This document shows, one piece after another, positions 6,451-13,823 of a stretch of DNA of 64,000 bases. The notes below the pieces were generated by a model. It was not told where the DNA came from, ran no database searches, and saw only the letters and a program-made list of their open reading frames with translations. This DNA comes from Bacteroidota bacterium (GTDB taxonomy: Bacteria; Bacteroidota; Bacteroidia; Bacteroidales; Dysgonomonadaceae), in assembly GCA_023437305.1 (NCBI GenBank), contig JAEZGN010000020.1, forward strand, positions 1 to 64,000. Direction: 5' to 3'. A program made the position numbers and the translations under genes. How positions within the stretch are numbered: the stretch's first letter is position 1; the number at the start of each line of letters is the position of its first letter.

Positions 6451-6540
6451 GTGCTACAGGGGAAGTCGCTGATGAAGCGGCTTTCGCTGTTAGAAAGCCT
6501 TACTTCATTAATCTTCGGATTGCAAATCCGAAGAGGCGAG
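6451..6540. repeat. 90-bp dispersed repeat, copy 2
   Basis: Matches 4443-4532 across its full length with two substitutions in the GAAG-CGCT segment. It lies 80 bp after the lipoprotein gene, and its hairpin followed by TTT could end that transcript. Confidence 0.8.
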
Positions 6541-6577
6541 TGATTTTGATTTTGAGATATGAACCATTTTAAATCCC

Positions 6578-6585
6578 TATCTTTG
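6578..6585 (+). promoter_or_regulatory. -7 box of truncated haemoglobin gene
   Basis: TATCTTTG matches the Bacteroidota TAnnTTTG element and lies 32 bp before the ATG at 6618. A TTTG about 23 bp further up may be the -33 box. Confidence 0.6.
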
Positions 6586-6617
6586 GTGCGTGTATTATTA
6601 ATAAGATTAGATTTGAC

Positions 6618-7016
6618 ATGAATCCAAATAAAGACATCGAGAATATAGACGATATAAAAAAAATGGTTAATGTGTTTTACGGTAAAGTCAGAAAAGACAC
6701 TTTGATAGGGCCTATATTTAATGAAAAGATACAAGATCATTGGAATGAACATCTTGAAAAACTATATCTTTTCTGGCAAAGCAGATTGTTTGGCGACCCG
6801 GTTTATAATGGGTTTCCATTTCCTCCGCACGCTCAACTACCCATAAACAAAGAACATTTTGATCGTTGGTTGTCCCTTTTTACCGAAACAGTAGATACCC
6901 TTTTTGCCGGATCGGTAGCGGATGAGGCTAAAAGCAGAGCTTATAAGATTGGTGATGTATTTCAAGAAAAACTGGAGTATATTCGCAGAAAGAAAAATAA
7001 TAAACTGATTGAGTGA
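6618..7016 (+). CDS. Group III truncated haemoglobin
   Basis: A 132-residue protein of the usual length for this globin class, a heme-binding 2-over-2 helical fold. Key residues are in place: the B-helix FYGKV with Tyr21 (B10), the FG-region HAQLPI (H71), and the proximal His80 in NKEHFDRWLSLF with the conserved Trp84. Such globins bind O2 or NO and are linked to nitrosative or oxidative stress; in the Bacteroidota a respiratory or NO-handling role is plausible but unproven. It has its own promoter at 6578 and no obvious operon partner. No signal peptide, so it is cytoplasmic. Confidence 0.9.
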   Translation: MNPNKDIENIDDIKKMVNVFYGKVRKDTLIGPIFNEKIQDHWNEHLEKLYLFWQSRLFGDPVYNGFPFPPHAQLPINKEHFDRWLSLFTETVDTLFAGSVADEAKSRAYKIGDVFQEKLEYIRRKKNNKLIE

Positions 7017-7082
7017 TCTACTAAAAGGGCATAAAAAGCGAATGCCTATATTTGTTCCTCAGAAATTAAATAGAATAGAATT

Positions 7083-7256
7083 ATGATGAAACCCCGTCTA
7101 GGTATGACTGCACGTACAGGTGATAAATGTCCCAAAAGTGGAGTATGGAAAGCCATGGGTACTTTCGAAACGGTTACATTATCAGTATCCAGAGGAAACA
7201 GGATGCCTACACATGAAAACAAAAGTACAACATGGAAGTTGATTATAATGTTTTAA
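7083..7256 (+). CDS. Small conserved-looking protein with Pro/Thr/Gly motif
   Basis: A 57-residue frame beginning MMKPRLGMTARTGDKCP. The pattern PRxGxxAxTGDxCPxSGVW, then GNRMP and a Thr-Trp near the end, resembles short bacterial proteins with a YjzC-like layout (an ordered PG..AP.tG start and a K..fP middle). Function is unknown. Its last six codons and stop lie inside the start of the 89-bp repeat at 7241-7329, so the original C-terminus may have been replaced when the repeat inserted. It follows the globin by 67 bp on the same strand. Confidence 0.55.
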   Translation: MMKPRLGMTARTGDKCPKSGVWKAMGTFETVTLSVSRGNRMPTHENKSTTWKLIIMF

Positions 7257-7329
7257 TTTTATTATGAGAAAATAGACTATATACCTCTTACGTAGTGCTA
7301 CAGGAGAAGCGGCTGATGAAGCGGCTTTT
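7241..7329. repeat. Dispersed repeat, copy 3 (variant with AT-rich left part)
   Basis: GATTATAATGTTTTAATTT... to GAAGCGGCTTTT. It is about 90% identical to copy 4 exactly 500 bp downstream, and its right 25 bp are shared with copies 1 and 2 (GTGCTACAGG-GAAG...GAAGCGGCTTT). The right end forms a hairpin with a U-tract. Confidence 0.75.
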
Positions 7330-7423
7330 GATAATGATAAACACGAATATAATTCATAAGAAAGAATGTTGTTTGTCTAAAAAACAAACAACATTCTAAT
7401 TCCTAATGCTATAAGTAAATTGA

Positions 7424-7582
7424 TTACTTATTATGTCCAGGGGCATATGGAGCAGCAGATTTACTTCCTGTTATTTTTTTTGCTTGTCCCGGAGGAATCC
7501 CATTTTTGTTAGACTTAACAGATACACACGAGCTAAATAAAATAGCTACTAGTGAGATGATAATAAGTGCTTTCTTTTTCAT
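7424..7582 (-). CDS. Very small lipoprotein
   Basis: The ATG at 7582 gives MKKKALIIISLVAILFSSC, a clear lipoprotein signal with lipobox FSSC; an upstream in-frame ATG would bury it. The mature peptide is about 34 residues, ending with the Pro/Gly/Lys-rich GIPPGQAKKITGSKSAAPYAPGHNK. Short lipoproteins with a PPGQAKK motif are common in Bacteroidales and are often mislabelled as quinol oxidase subunit 4; their function is unknown. It lies alone between two copies of the dispersed repeat. Confidence 0.7.
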   Translation of the reverse strand: MKKKALIIISLVAILFSSCVSVKSNKNGIPPGQAKKITGSKSAAPYAPGHNK

Positions 7583-7740
7583 AATTGACACTTTTATAAG
7601 TAGTTTATTATGGATATTATCAGATATAGTGAAGCAATAATGTAATAACCAATACACAGAGAAGGGTTATAATAGTGAAGGCTTCAAAAATGAGTCTTTC
7701 CATACCTCAAAAATAGCAAAATAATAAAAAAAGGGGAAGT

Positions 7741-7829
7741 GATTATAATGTTTTAATTTCATTAAGAGAAAATAGATTATATATCTCTTACGCTGTGCTA
7801 CGGGAGAAGTCGCTGGTGAAGCGGCTTTT
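7741..7829. repeat. Dispersed repeat, copy 4; gap 7583-8152
   Basis: Counterpart of 7241-7329 with the same terminator-like right end (GTCGCTGGTGAAGCGGCTTTTT). The 570-bp gap 7583-8152 holds only this repeat and AT-rich DNA; I see no gene or clear promoter in 7830-8152. Confidence 0.75.
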
Positions 7830-8152
7830 TGTGTTTAAAAAGGCTTTTTTATAGACTTAGATATGCAATTTCCAACACCGTTTTGTTTGTTCCTTGTGGG
7901 GCGTTTTTATATCCAAAGTATATTATATCGGTATTCGGCGATATAGAAATCAGTATTCTTCACCCTCTTCAATAAATAAAAAAGGAGATAAAAAGTCATA
8001 TTTACATTTTCTTATTTTTTTAACCATCAGGTAAATAAGCTTTTCTTTGTTAAAGAATAGTCATATGCGGCAATAAAATTAAGTTAAATGAAATATTATT
8101 TAATAATTTTATTAAAATATAAAATCGATTGTCAAACTAAAAATTTAACATT

Positions 8153-8617
8153 ATGAAAAAAATTATTTATTTCTTTTCTTTATTCTTGTTTTGTTTTGTA
8201 TCGTGTAGTAACGATGACAATGAAGTAGATGATACAAATATAAAGCCTATTGATAAAAATGAGGTTGGTTATTATTATAATGATGTACCTAATTTTTCAT
8301 CAGATTGTCCTTGGTTTGGATCACAACCTGAGACTCTTGTAGCTGACCTATCCGTGTCATTGTACCAAACAAAAGAAATTAGCGTAGCTGGAGATTATTT
8401 GTTATTTAGTGGAGCGATTGCCCCAACATCTGCTTCTATAATTATCTCTAATAACAACAAAGCATATATAACTTTTAAGAAAGCTGGAGTTTATCAGTTA
8501 TCTGTAGCTGCTTATAATATGTATATATATGGACCGAAAAGTATAACATGTTACTCTCCTTTAACGAATTACGAGTATACTTTTAGAGTTAGTAATGTAC
8601 CTTCTCCATATGACTAA
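8153..8617 (+). CDS. Small lipoprotein, hypothetical
   Basis: A 154-residue protein: a lipoprotein signal (MKKIIYFFSLFLFCFVSCS, lipobox VSC), an acidic linker (NDDNEVDDTN), then a compact beta-rich domain (about residues 50-148) containing alternating hydrophobic strands such as ISVAGDYLLFSG and VYQLSVAAYNMYIYG. Probably an outer-membrane or periplasm-facing lipoprotein. No family is recognised. An efficient intrinsic terminator follows at 8654-8693, so it is monocistronic. Confidence 0.7.
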   Translation: MKKIIYFFSLFLFCFVSCSNDDNEVDDTNIKPIDKNEVGYYYNDVPNFSSDCPWFGSQPETLVADLSVSLYQTKEISVAGDYLLFSGAIAPTSASIIISNNNKAYITFKKAGVYQLSVAAYNMYIYGPKSITCYSPLTNYEYTFRVSNVPSPYD

Positions 8618-8653
8618 TTGAATAGTTATAATATTTTTTAAGCCACAATATTC

Positions 8654-8693
8654 AATCTTGTACCTATAAACCAATAGGTACAAGATTTTATTT
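8654..8693 (+). terminator. Intrinsic terminator
   Basis: A 14-bp perfect stem (AATCTTGTACCTAT, 8654-8667, with 8674-8687) with a 6-nt loop is followed by TTATTTC. It ends the 8153-8617 transcript and could also act on the minus strand. Confidence 0.8.
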
Positions 8694-8719
8694 CGTTATA
8701 ATAGGTTTATTCCTCAGAA

Positions 8720-8887
8720 TTACCCTCTATCATTAGTGTTCTCATCCGGATTAATTCTGTTTGTGGCAGCCTTTACCGATTTTTCGGAGCTAGGTACAGG
8801 ATTTTTGATGTTTTTTACCTTTCGGGCATGTTCGTACCCCTCAAATTTATGTTCTTTGGATTGTGTTTTTGTTATATCTTCTTTCAT
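8720..8887 (-). CDS. Small hydrophilic protein
   Basis: A 55-residue frame beginning MKEDITKTQSKEHKF, very rich in Lys, Glu, Asn and Ser, with no hydrophobic stretch; likely unstructured. The clean frame, plausible start and position just before a terminator on the opposite strand support it. It lies directly downstream of RNA gene A (8981-9047) on the same strand, so it might be expressed by read-through past that RNA's terminator. Family unknown. Confidence 0.45.
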   Translation of the reverse strand: MKEDITKTQSKEHKFEGYEHARKVKNIKNPVPSSEKSVKAATNRINPDENTNDRG

Positions 8888-8980
8888 GGTTCAATAAATT
8901 TAATATTCGACATATATAGACTAAACAAAACGGATTGGAATAATGTTCTCGGTTTGTTTATTATCTATCTGTATAAAAAC

Positions 8981-9047
8981 AAAAAGGCTGTCATCATGAC
9001 AACCAATCTTCAATTGTATAACCTAAAATCTAATACCATGAAAAATA
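8981..9047 (-). ncRNA. Small RNA gene A with own promoter and terminator
   Basis: On the minus strand, TATCTTTG (9060-9053) is preceded by ATTG (9084-9081) at 20-bp spacing, a full Bacteroidota promoter. About 67 nt later comes a terminator hairpin GGTTGTC-ATG-ATGACAGCC-type (9004-8986) with TTTTT. A palindrome TACCAT-4-ATGGTA (9084-9099) abuts the -33 box. A second copy with the same layout exists at 9451-9518. The conserved internal part is TTTTTCATGGTATTAGATTT and GATTGGTTGTC. No open frame is likely. The function is unknown; I do not match it to a named RNA family. Confidence 0.65.
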
Positions 9048-9269
9048 CATTACAAAGATAAATCGCCTTCAATACAAATACAATACCATCTTTATGGTAA
9101 ATTGTTAAGTTATTGATAAGAAGTAACCTGGCTTTTAGATGATGAGAGATGAAAAAAGGACTCTTTATGTGTTAATATTCTTGTTTTCATGCACTATCGA
9201 GAAACAATTTGATATTAAGTACTGTTTTAAAATAATAGAGTTCAAATTGCTAATCTAATAAATACTACC

Positions 9270-9452
9270 ATGCTTAACGATGACGATAAATTGAAAAATA
9301 AGTCTATGCTTGATAGCAGGCTGGGAGCCCCTATGAAAAAAGTAGAAGGATTGAGTAGCGACATGAAAAAGGCAGAGTCGGAACATCTCCATGCATTCCG
9401 CGGAGATATTACCATAAAAGATTTTAAAGAAGACGGTCAGAAAAAGGAATAA
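9270..9452 (+). CDS. Small hydrophilic protein between two RNA genes
   Basis: A 60-residue frame beginning MLNDDDKLKNKSMLD. It is charged, helical and lacks a signal or membrane segment. The stop codon (9450-9452) overlaps the U-tract of RNA gene B, so the two transcripts converge. It is not similar to the 8720-8887 protein. No family is recognised, and the start is the first ATG after an AT-rich 200-bp spacer that holds no recognisable gene. Confidence 0.5.
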   Translation: MLNDDDKLKNKSMLDSRLGAPMKKVEGLSSDMKKAESEHLHAFRGDITIKDFKEDGQKKE

Positions 9453-9518
9453 AAAAGGCTGTCATCACGACAACCAATCTCAACTTTTTTAACCATAAAT
9501 CTAATACCATGAAAAACA
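9451..9518 (-). ncRNA. Small RNA gene B, paralogue of gene A
   Basis: Same design as 8981-9047: -7 box TATCTTTG (9531-9524), ATTG 20 bp upstream (9555-9552), palindrome TACCAT-4-ATGGTA (9555-9570) abutting the -33 box, a transcript of about 68 nt and a terminator hairpin (9475-9457) with six U. The hairpin and the central TTTTTCATGGTATTAGATTT match copy A; the linker between them differs, which argues for selection on structure rather than recent duplication only. Confidence 0.65.
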
Positions 9519-9620
9519 CAGTACAAAGATAAAAGGTGTTTCAGCCGAATGCAATACCATATTTATGGTAAATGATAAAAGAAAAAGGCTTACATTGCTT
9601 CATAGGGGAATAAAAAATGT

Positions 9621-9628
9621 TAACTTTG
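9621..9628 (+). promoter_or_regulatory. -7 box of lipoprotein gene
   Basis: TAACTTTG, with a TTG about 23 bp upstream, 34 bp before the ATG at 9663. Confidence 0.55.
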
Positions 9629-9662
9629 AAAAAAGAAACAAACGCCTAAATAATATGAACTT

Positions 9663-10529
9663 ATGAAGCATGCACTATTCATTTTACTTGCATTCCTATT
9701 CCTATATTCGTGTTCCGATGGCAATGATCTTGGTAAAGATGATGGAGATGATTCCGGCAACGGTAATAATTTCTCTCCGGTGCAAATCAGCCTAAAGGCA
9801 AAGGCACAAGAAGCTAATATCCATACTATGATGGTGTTTTACTTGGTGCCTCATAGAGACTGTACAATGTTGGATATAATACAGAGTTACGACTCTTTGG
9901 TTTGGCGTGTACAGGGCGAAAAGGGGCGTCTTAATCTTTTGGCTCATACCGATGGTTGGATGTCTTTTACAAATGAGTGGGGGCATAGTTTTTATGAAGA
10001 GAATCACAGCCATGTTATTCTCGAGGGCTTTAAGGATGGTAAGATTATATTAGCCGATTCGGTGAAAATTGATGTATACAATAAGCGCGATTTTCTTGGA
10101 TATAACTGGAAAGATATTACTTCCTCTACCAACCATCGTGTAGGGATTGCGAACGTATTGCAACCGGAGTTTGAAATTTCTTTTATAGAAAGATATATCG
10201 ATGGCCTGCCTTCTTTGTATGTCTATTTCGAACCTGCATGGGAAGTAGTTCGTGATGAGGAATTATCAAAGATCTTCTATACTCAGCAGCAAGAGTCTTT
10301 GATACGAAACTATATCTCGAAGCTATACGGCGATCCGAAGTTAAGTCTCGAAAAAGACGCAGCTAAACTAGTTGAATCGTATCATAATATATTTAAACAA
10401 GAAGAGGATGCTTATACTCCCAGATATGTTTGGGAGACAAGAACTACAAATATAGCCTTGGTGCAGAAATATGGAAACTGGGGAGATTATGAAGCATATT
10501 ATATTTATGCCGAACCCAAAAGCAATTGA
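9663..10529 (+). CDS. Lipoprotein of unknown function
   Basis: A 288-residue protein starting MKHALFILLAFLFLYSCSDG: a lipoprotein signal with lipobox YSC, then an acidic Asp/Gly/Asn linker (GKDDGDDSGNGNN) typical of surface-exposed Bacteroidales lipoproteins. The remaining 240 residues contain many aromatic residues (SFYEENHSH, YVYFEPAWEV, YGNWGDYEAYYIY) and look like a folded extracytoplasmic domain. No catalytic motif is recognised. It has its own promoter and a following terminator at 10557-10582, so it is monocistronic. Confidence 0.75.
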   Translation: MKHALFILLAFLFLYSCSDGNDLGKDDGDDSGNGNNFSPVQISLKAKAQEANIHTMMVFYLVPHRDCTMLDIIQSYDSLVWRVQGEKGRLNLLAHTDGWMSFTNEWGHSFYEENHSHVILEGFKDGKIILADSVKIDVYNKRDFLGYNWKDITSSTNHRVGIANVLQPEFEISFIERYIDGLPSLYVYFEPAWEVVRDEELSKIFYTQQQESLIRNYISKLYGDPKLSLEKDAAKLVESYHNIFKQEEDAYTPRYVWETRTTNIALVQKYGNWGDYEAYYIYAEPKSN

Positions 10530-10556
10530 GAGACATGTAGCATATAATAAAATAAG

Positions 10557-10582
10557 ACCCATCTCATAAAGGTGGGTTTTTA
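10557..10582 (+). terminator. Intrinsic terminator
   Basis: An 8-bp stem ACCCATCT/AGGTGGGT (one G-T pair) with a 5-nt loop, followed by TTTTTATTT, after 9663-10529. Confidence 0.7.
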
Positions 10583-10617
10583 TTTGTAACTTTAATACCG
10601 ATTCTAAAACTACCGAT

Positions 10618-11397
10618 ATGAAAAATATACATCTTATCTATTTTAGTCCTTCCCTGTCTACCCGCAAGATAATCCGCAAGATAGGCAAAGGTATGGGTAC
10701 AAAGATTAAAGAACATGACGTTACAATGGGATTCCCCCATACATTGAACATCGAGAGTCAAGATCTTGCCGTATTTGGTATTCCTGTTTATGCGGGGCGC
10801 GTACCTCAATTGGCAGTTGAGGCTTTTGAAAAAATAAAAGGAGATAAGACACCCGCCGTGTTGGTATGCGTGTATGGCAACAGGGATTATGACGATGCCC
10901 TTCTTGAGCTCAAAGATATATCCGAGGCAAATGGCTTTGTGCCTATAGCTGCCGGTGCTTTTATTGCACGTCATTCTATCTTTTCGGATGTTGCTGTAGG
11001 GCGTCCCGATAATGAAGACAAGCAGAAGATTCAAAAATTTGCGCAAGAATGCTTCCAATTATATCAATCTTACGACAAAAATAAACAATATAGCTTGCCG
11101 GATGTTAAAGGTAATTATCCCTATCGCGAACCAACGCTGGGAGGATATGTCCCTACCGGTGATGATGAGTGCGACGATTGCGGAACATGTGTAATTCAAT
11201 GTCCTACAAGCGCCATACCAAGGAGTAATACAAAAGTTACTAATATGGACTTATGTATCCGTTGCGCACGTTGTATTGCTTTATGCCCGCAGCATTCGCG
11301 TGCGTTTAGGGGCGAATTGTACGAAACGGTAAAAGCAAAATTTACACCACTCATGGCTGCACGCAAAGAGCCGGAAGTGTATCTATGCAAAATATAG
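10618..11397 (+). CDS. EFR1-type flavodoxin/ferredoxin fusion protein
   Basis: A 259-residue protein. Residues 1-160 look like a flavodoxin domain (MKNIHLIYFSPSLSTRKI, with the phosphate-binding SPSLST turn, and GIPVYAGRVP). Residues 180-235 hold two 4Fe-4S cluster motifs: CDDCGTCVIQCP and CIRCARCIALCP. This FMN plus 2x[4Fe-4S] layout matches EFR1 family ferredoxins, thought to be internal electron carriers in anaerobes; the specific redox partner is not known. The following oxidoreductase gene starts 6 bp downstream, so the two form an operon and may be linked in function. Cytoplasmic; no signal peptide. Confidence 0.85.
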   Translation: MKNIHLIYFSPSLSTRKIIRKIGKGMGTKIKEHDVTMGFPHTLNIESQDLAVFGIPVYAGRVPQLAVEAFEKIKGDKTPAVLVCVYGNRDYDDALLELKDISEANGFVPIAAGAFIARHSIFSDVAVGRPDNEDKQKIQKFAQECFQLYQSYDKNKQYSLPDVKGNYPYREPTLGGYVPTGDDECDDCGTCVIQCPTSAIPRSNTKVTNMDLCIRCARCIALCPQHSRAFRGELYETVKAKFTPLMAARKEPEVYLCKI

Positions 11398-11403
11398 AGG
11401 TGT

Positions 11404-12384
11404 ATGAAAAATGTAAAGTGGGGTATAATAGGCGCAGGAGCCGTATGTGAAAGAAAAAGCGGACCTGCATTTTATGAGATAGAGCATTCGTGGTTGCGAG
11501 CTATTATGCGCCGTGATGCAGAAAAAGCAGCAGATTTTGCCAAGCGTCATGGTGTCAGAAGATATTATACCGATGCCGATCAACTGATCGGCGATCCGGA
11601 AGTTGATATTGTATATATAGCTACTCCGCCACACTTGCATAAAGAATATGCAATAAGGGTGTTGCGGGCAGGTAAGCCGGTTTATGTAGAGAAACCTATG
11701 GCTATGAGTTATGCCGAATGTCTCGAAATGGTAGAAGCGGCAAAACAGGCCAAGCAAAAATTGTTTGTAGCGCATTACAGGCGTGCATTACCATATTTCT
11801 TGAAAGTAAAAGATCTGATCGACAGTCAGGCTATAGGTAAAGTTTTAACAGCCGACGTACGCTTCTTCCGTCCTGCCGGTGCTTCCGATATGGATAAGCA
11901 GCAACAAACGTGGAGGGTAAAGCGCGAGATAGCAGGCGAAGGATATTTTTTCGATCTTGCACCCCATACGCTCGATATACTCGATTTTCTTTTAGGTGAG
12001 ATCTCCGAAGCTAAGGGCTATTGTAACAATCTGGGCGGATACTACGATGTAGCTGATACATTGTCTGCTATTTTACATTTTAAATCGGGTGTGCAAGGCG
12101 TTGCAGAATGGTGTTTTGTATCGTCCGAAAAGTCGAGGGAAGACTCTATAACCATTACAGGAACAGAAGGTTCGATTCGTTTCAGTACCTTCCAGTTTAC
12201 GCCTATTCTCTTATCATCAACCGATAGAGAGCAGTTCTTCATGCCCGGTCAACCCGATCATATTCAACAACCGCTCATTCAGACGATCGTTAATGAACTT
12301 AGGGGATTCGGTACATGCCCATCTACCGGAGGCACTGCACTAAGAACAGCAAAGGTGATGGATATGATAATAGGGAAGCTGTGA
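11404..12384 (+). CDS. Gfo/Idh/MocA family oxidoreductase
   Basis: A 326-residue NAD(P)-dependent dehydrogenase of usual length. The N-terminal Rossmann fold starts at once (VKWGIIGAGAVCERKSG, GxGAxxx), followed by YIATPPHLHKEYA and the catalytic-site motif VEKPMAMS. The C-terminal part is the alpha/beta substrate domain (RFFRPAGASDMDKQQQTW, DLAPHTLDILDFLLGE). Substrates of this family are sugars, inositols or related polyols; the exact one cannot be read from sequence. Co-transcription with the upstream ferredoxin (6-bp gap) is likely. A REP-like element follows. Confidence 0.9.
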   Translation: MKNVKWGIIGAGAVCERKSGPAFYEIEHSWLRAIMRRDAEKAADFAKRHGVRRYYTDADQLIGDPEVDIVYIATPPHLHKEYAIRVLRAGKPVYVEKPMAMSYAECLEMVEAAKQAKQKLFVAHYRRALPYFLKVKDLIDSQAIGKVLTADVRFFRPAGASDMDKQQQTWRVKREIAGEGYFFDLAPHTLDILDFLLGEISEAKGYCNNLGGYYDVADTLSAILHFKSGVQGVAEWCFVSSEKSREDSITITGTEGSIRFSTFQFTPILLSSTDREQFFMPGQPDHIQQPLIQTIVNELRGFGTCPSTGGTALRTAKVMDMIIGKL

Positions 12385-12424
12385 AGACTGTTGTCTGGAT
12401 TTTTTTATGACATAAATATTCTCT

Positions 12425-12489
12425 TTGTCATTTTGAACGGAGTGAAAAATCTCCTGAATACTTAGATGCTTCCTTCGTCAGCATGACAA
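12425..12489. repeat. REP-like dispersed element, copy a
   Basis: TTGTCAT...ATGACAA ends around an imperfect palindrome with internal GAACGGAGTGAA and TTCCTTCGTCAG parts. Same family as 30571-30639, 42048-42116, 53932-54001 and 57398-57464. It lies between converging genes, where it could act as a bidirectional terminator. Confidence 0.7.
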
Positions 12490-12582
12490 TGAGAATAAAA
12501 TAGAAAGTCTAGGTAATCTATATCAAAACCATTAAATGGATATACAGCTATGTGAAAGAAAGTAAGTGATAGAAAAAAGTTT

Positions 12583-13752
12583 CTACCTCAACCTTTTTCT
12601 CTCAAAGATGACCCGCGAGCAAGCCCAATATACAACGACACTTATTGCGCACAGACCCGAAGCAACCATATATAGTGTTTCGAAAGAGAAATATCCTGTA
12701 AGGTAACCGCCTACCAGCATGCCCAGTGCCAGCCCGAGGTCGAACCCGATAAGGTAAGTAGAATTGGCTGTTCCTCGTTGATTATTTTCGGCAAGATTGA
12801 TATATAGTGTTTGCAGCGCCGGAAACATCATCCCGAATCCCACACCGATAAATAGTCCCGATATGCAGAAGGCATAAATATTGTGAACCAGAGCAAATAC
12901 AAGGAACGCAATAGCAACGATAGCCATCGCCGATCCATTTACCTCGTGTATCTTGCCCCTGTCAACCAGTTTCCCTGCAAAGACGCGCGAAGCGATAATA
13001 CCGCCTGCCCAAAACAGAAAGAAAATCCCCGCATTAGGAATACCTATTCCCTTGCCGTACTGCGCAACGAACGGACCTATCGTGCCCCATGCAAAGCAGG
13101 GTAGGAGTTGGTTGAGGAATATAGGCCAGCCCTTAATCAGAAAAAAGCGGTCGAACGAAATTTTCTGTCTTTCTACTTTTGTCTTTATCGGTGCTTTTAT
13201 AAGCGATACGGTGATAATACCCAGTGCACCCATTGCAATGGCACACCATAGCAATACATCAAACCCATAATGATTGTATATATGAATGGCTATAAAAGGG
13301 CCGATGGCCATCGCTACATTCATAAATGTGCCATAGTAGCCAATGCCCTCAGCTCTCCGCTCCGAAGGAACAACGTCTATCGCCAGCGTGCTCGACGATA
13401 CGGTAGACAATCCCCAAGTGATGCCATGTATGAAACGAACGACAATGAACAGCAAGACGGTTGTTGCCCAAAAATAACCGAAGAAGATGAGTACATAGCA
13501 CGAAAAAGCAATCAGCAATATCTTTTTGCGGGAATACAAGTCTACGATAAATCCCGAAAAAGGACGAACAAACATCAGCGCAATGGCATACGATGCCAGT
13601 ACAATACCCGTTTGAGATTGGGGAACGCCCATCTGTTCGGTAATGTATAGAGGTATGGATGGCATAAGCAGGTTGAACGAGCATGCCATTAGGAAGTTAG
13701 CCAAACATACATTGAGATAGCTTAACGACCAAAGTTTTGCTTTTTGTGACAT
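12583..13752 (-). CDS. MFS transporter
   Basis: A 389-residue membrane protein with about 12 hydrophobic helices in two halves and the MFS motif A (FSGFIVDLYSRKKIL) after helix 2, with a matching RVFAGKLVDRGK in the second half. Members export drugs or move sugars and other small solutes by proton exchange. Substrate is not evident. It faces the oxidoreductase and is separated from the OmpH gene upstream by a terminator (13762-13799), so it is probably its own unit. The start ATG at 13752 gives a normal short N-terminus (MSQKAKLWSLSYLNV). Confidence 0.85.
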   Translation of the reverse strand: MSQKAKLWSLSYLNVCLANFLMACSFNLLMPSIPLYITEQMGVPQSQTGIVLASYAIALMFVRPFSGFIVDLYSRKKILLIAFSCYVLIFFGYFWATTVLLFIVVRFIHGITWGLSTVSSSTLAIDVVPSERRAEGIGYYGTFMNVAMAIGPFIAIHIYNHYGFDVLLWCAIAMGALGIITVSLIKAPIKTKVERQKISFDRFFLIKGWPIFLNQLLPCFAWGTIGPFVAQYGKGIGIPNAGIFFLFWAGGIIASRVFAGKLVDRGKIHEVNGSAMAIVAIAFLVFALVHNIYAFCISGLFIGVGFGMMFPALQTLYINLAENNQRGTANSTYLIGFDLGLALGMLVGGYLTGYFSFETLYMVASGLCAISVVVYWACSRVIFERKRLR

Positions 13753-13761
13753 ATATGATGT

Positions 13762-13799
13762 TGACTAAAAACAAAATGCTTCCGGTAATCAGAAGCATT
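13762..13799 (-). terminator. Intrinsic terminator after ompH
   Basis: On the minus strand the stem AATGCTTC (13799-13792) pairs with GAAGCATT (13782-13775) and is followed by TTGTTTTTAG. It ends the OmpH/Skp transcript before the MFS gene. Confidence 0.7.
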
Positions 13800-13823
13800 C
13801 ATTTTATAATTATTCGATAAATC

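Noticed and set aside
4443..6540. Attachment sites of the mobile element (attL/attR)
   Set aside because: The 90-bp repeats flank only one gene and have two more partial copies nearby, so they are better explained as a dispersed repeat; no integrase is in view.
8828..9061. 77-codon plus frame ending in MKNTLQR
   Set aside because: It runs across the antisense of RNA gene A and a small gene, with no signal of its own; the ending is repeated only because the RNA genes are repeated.
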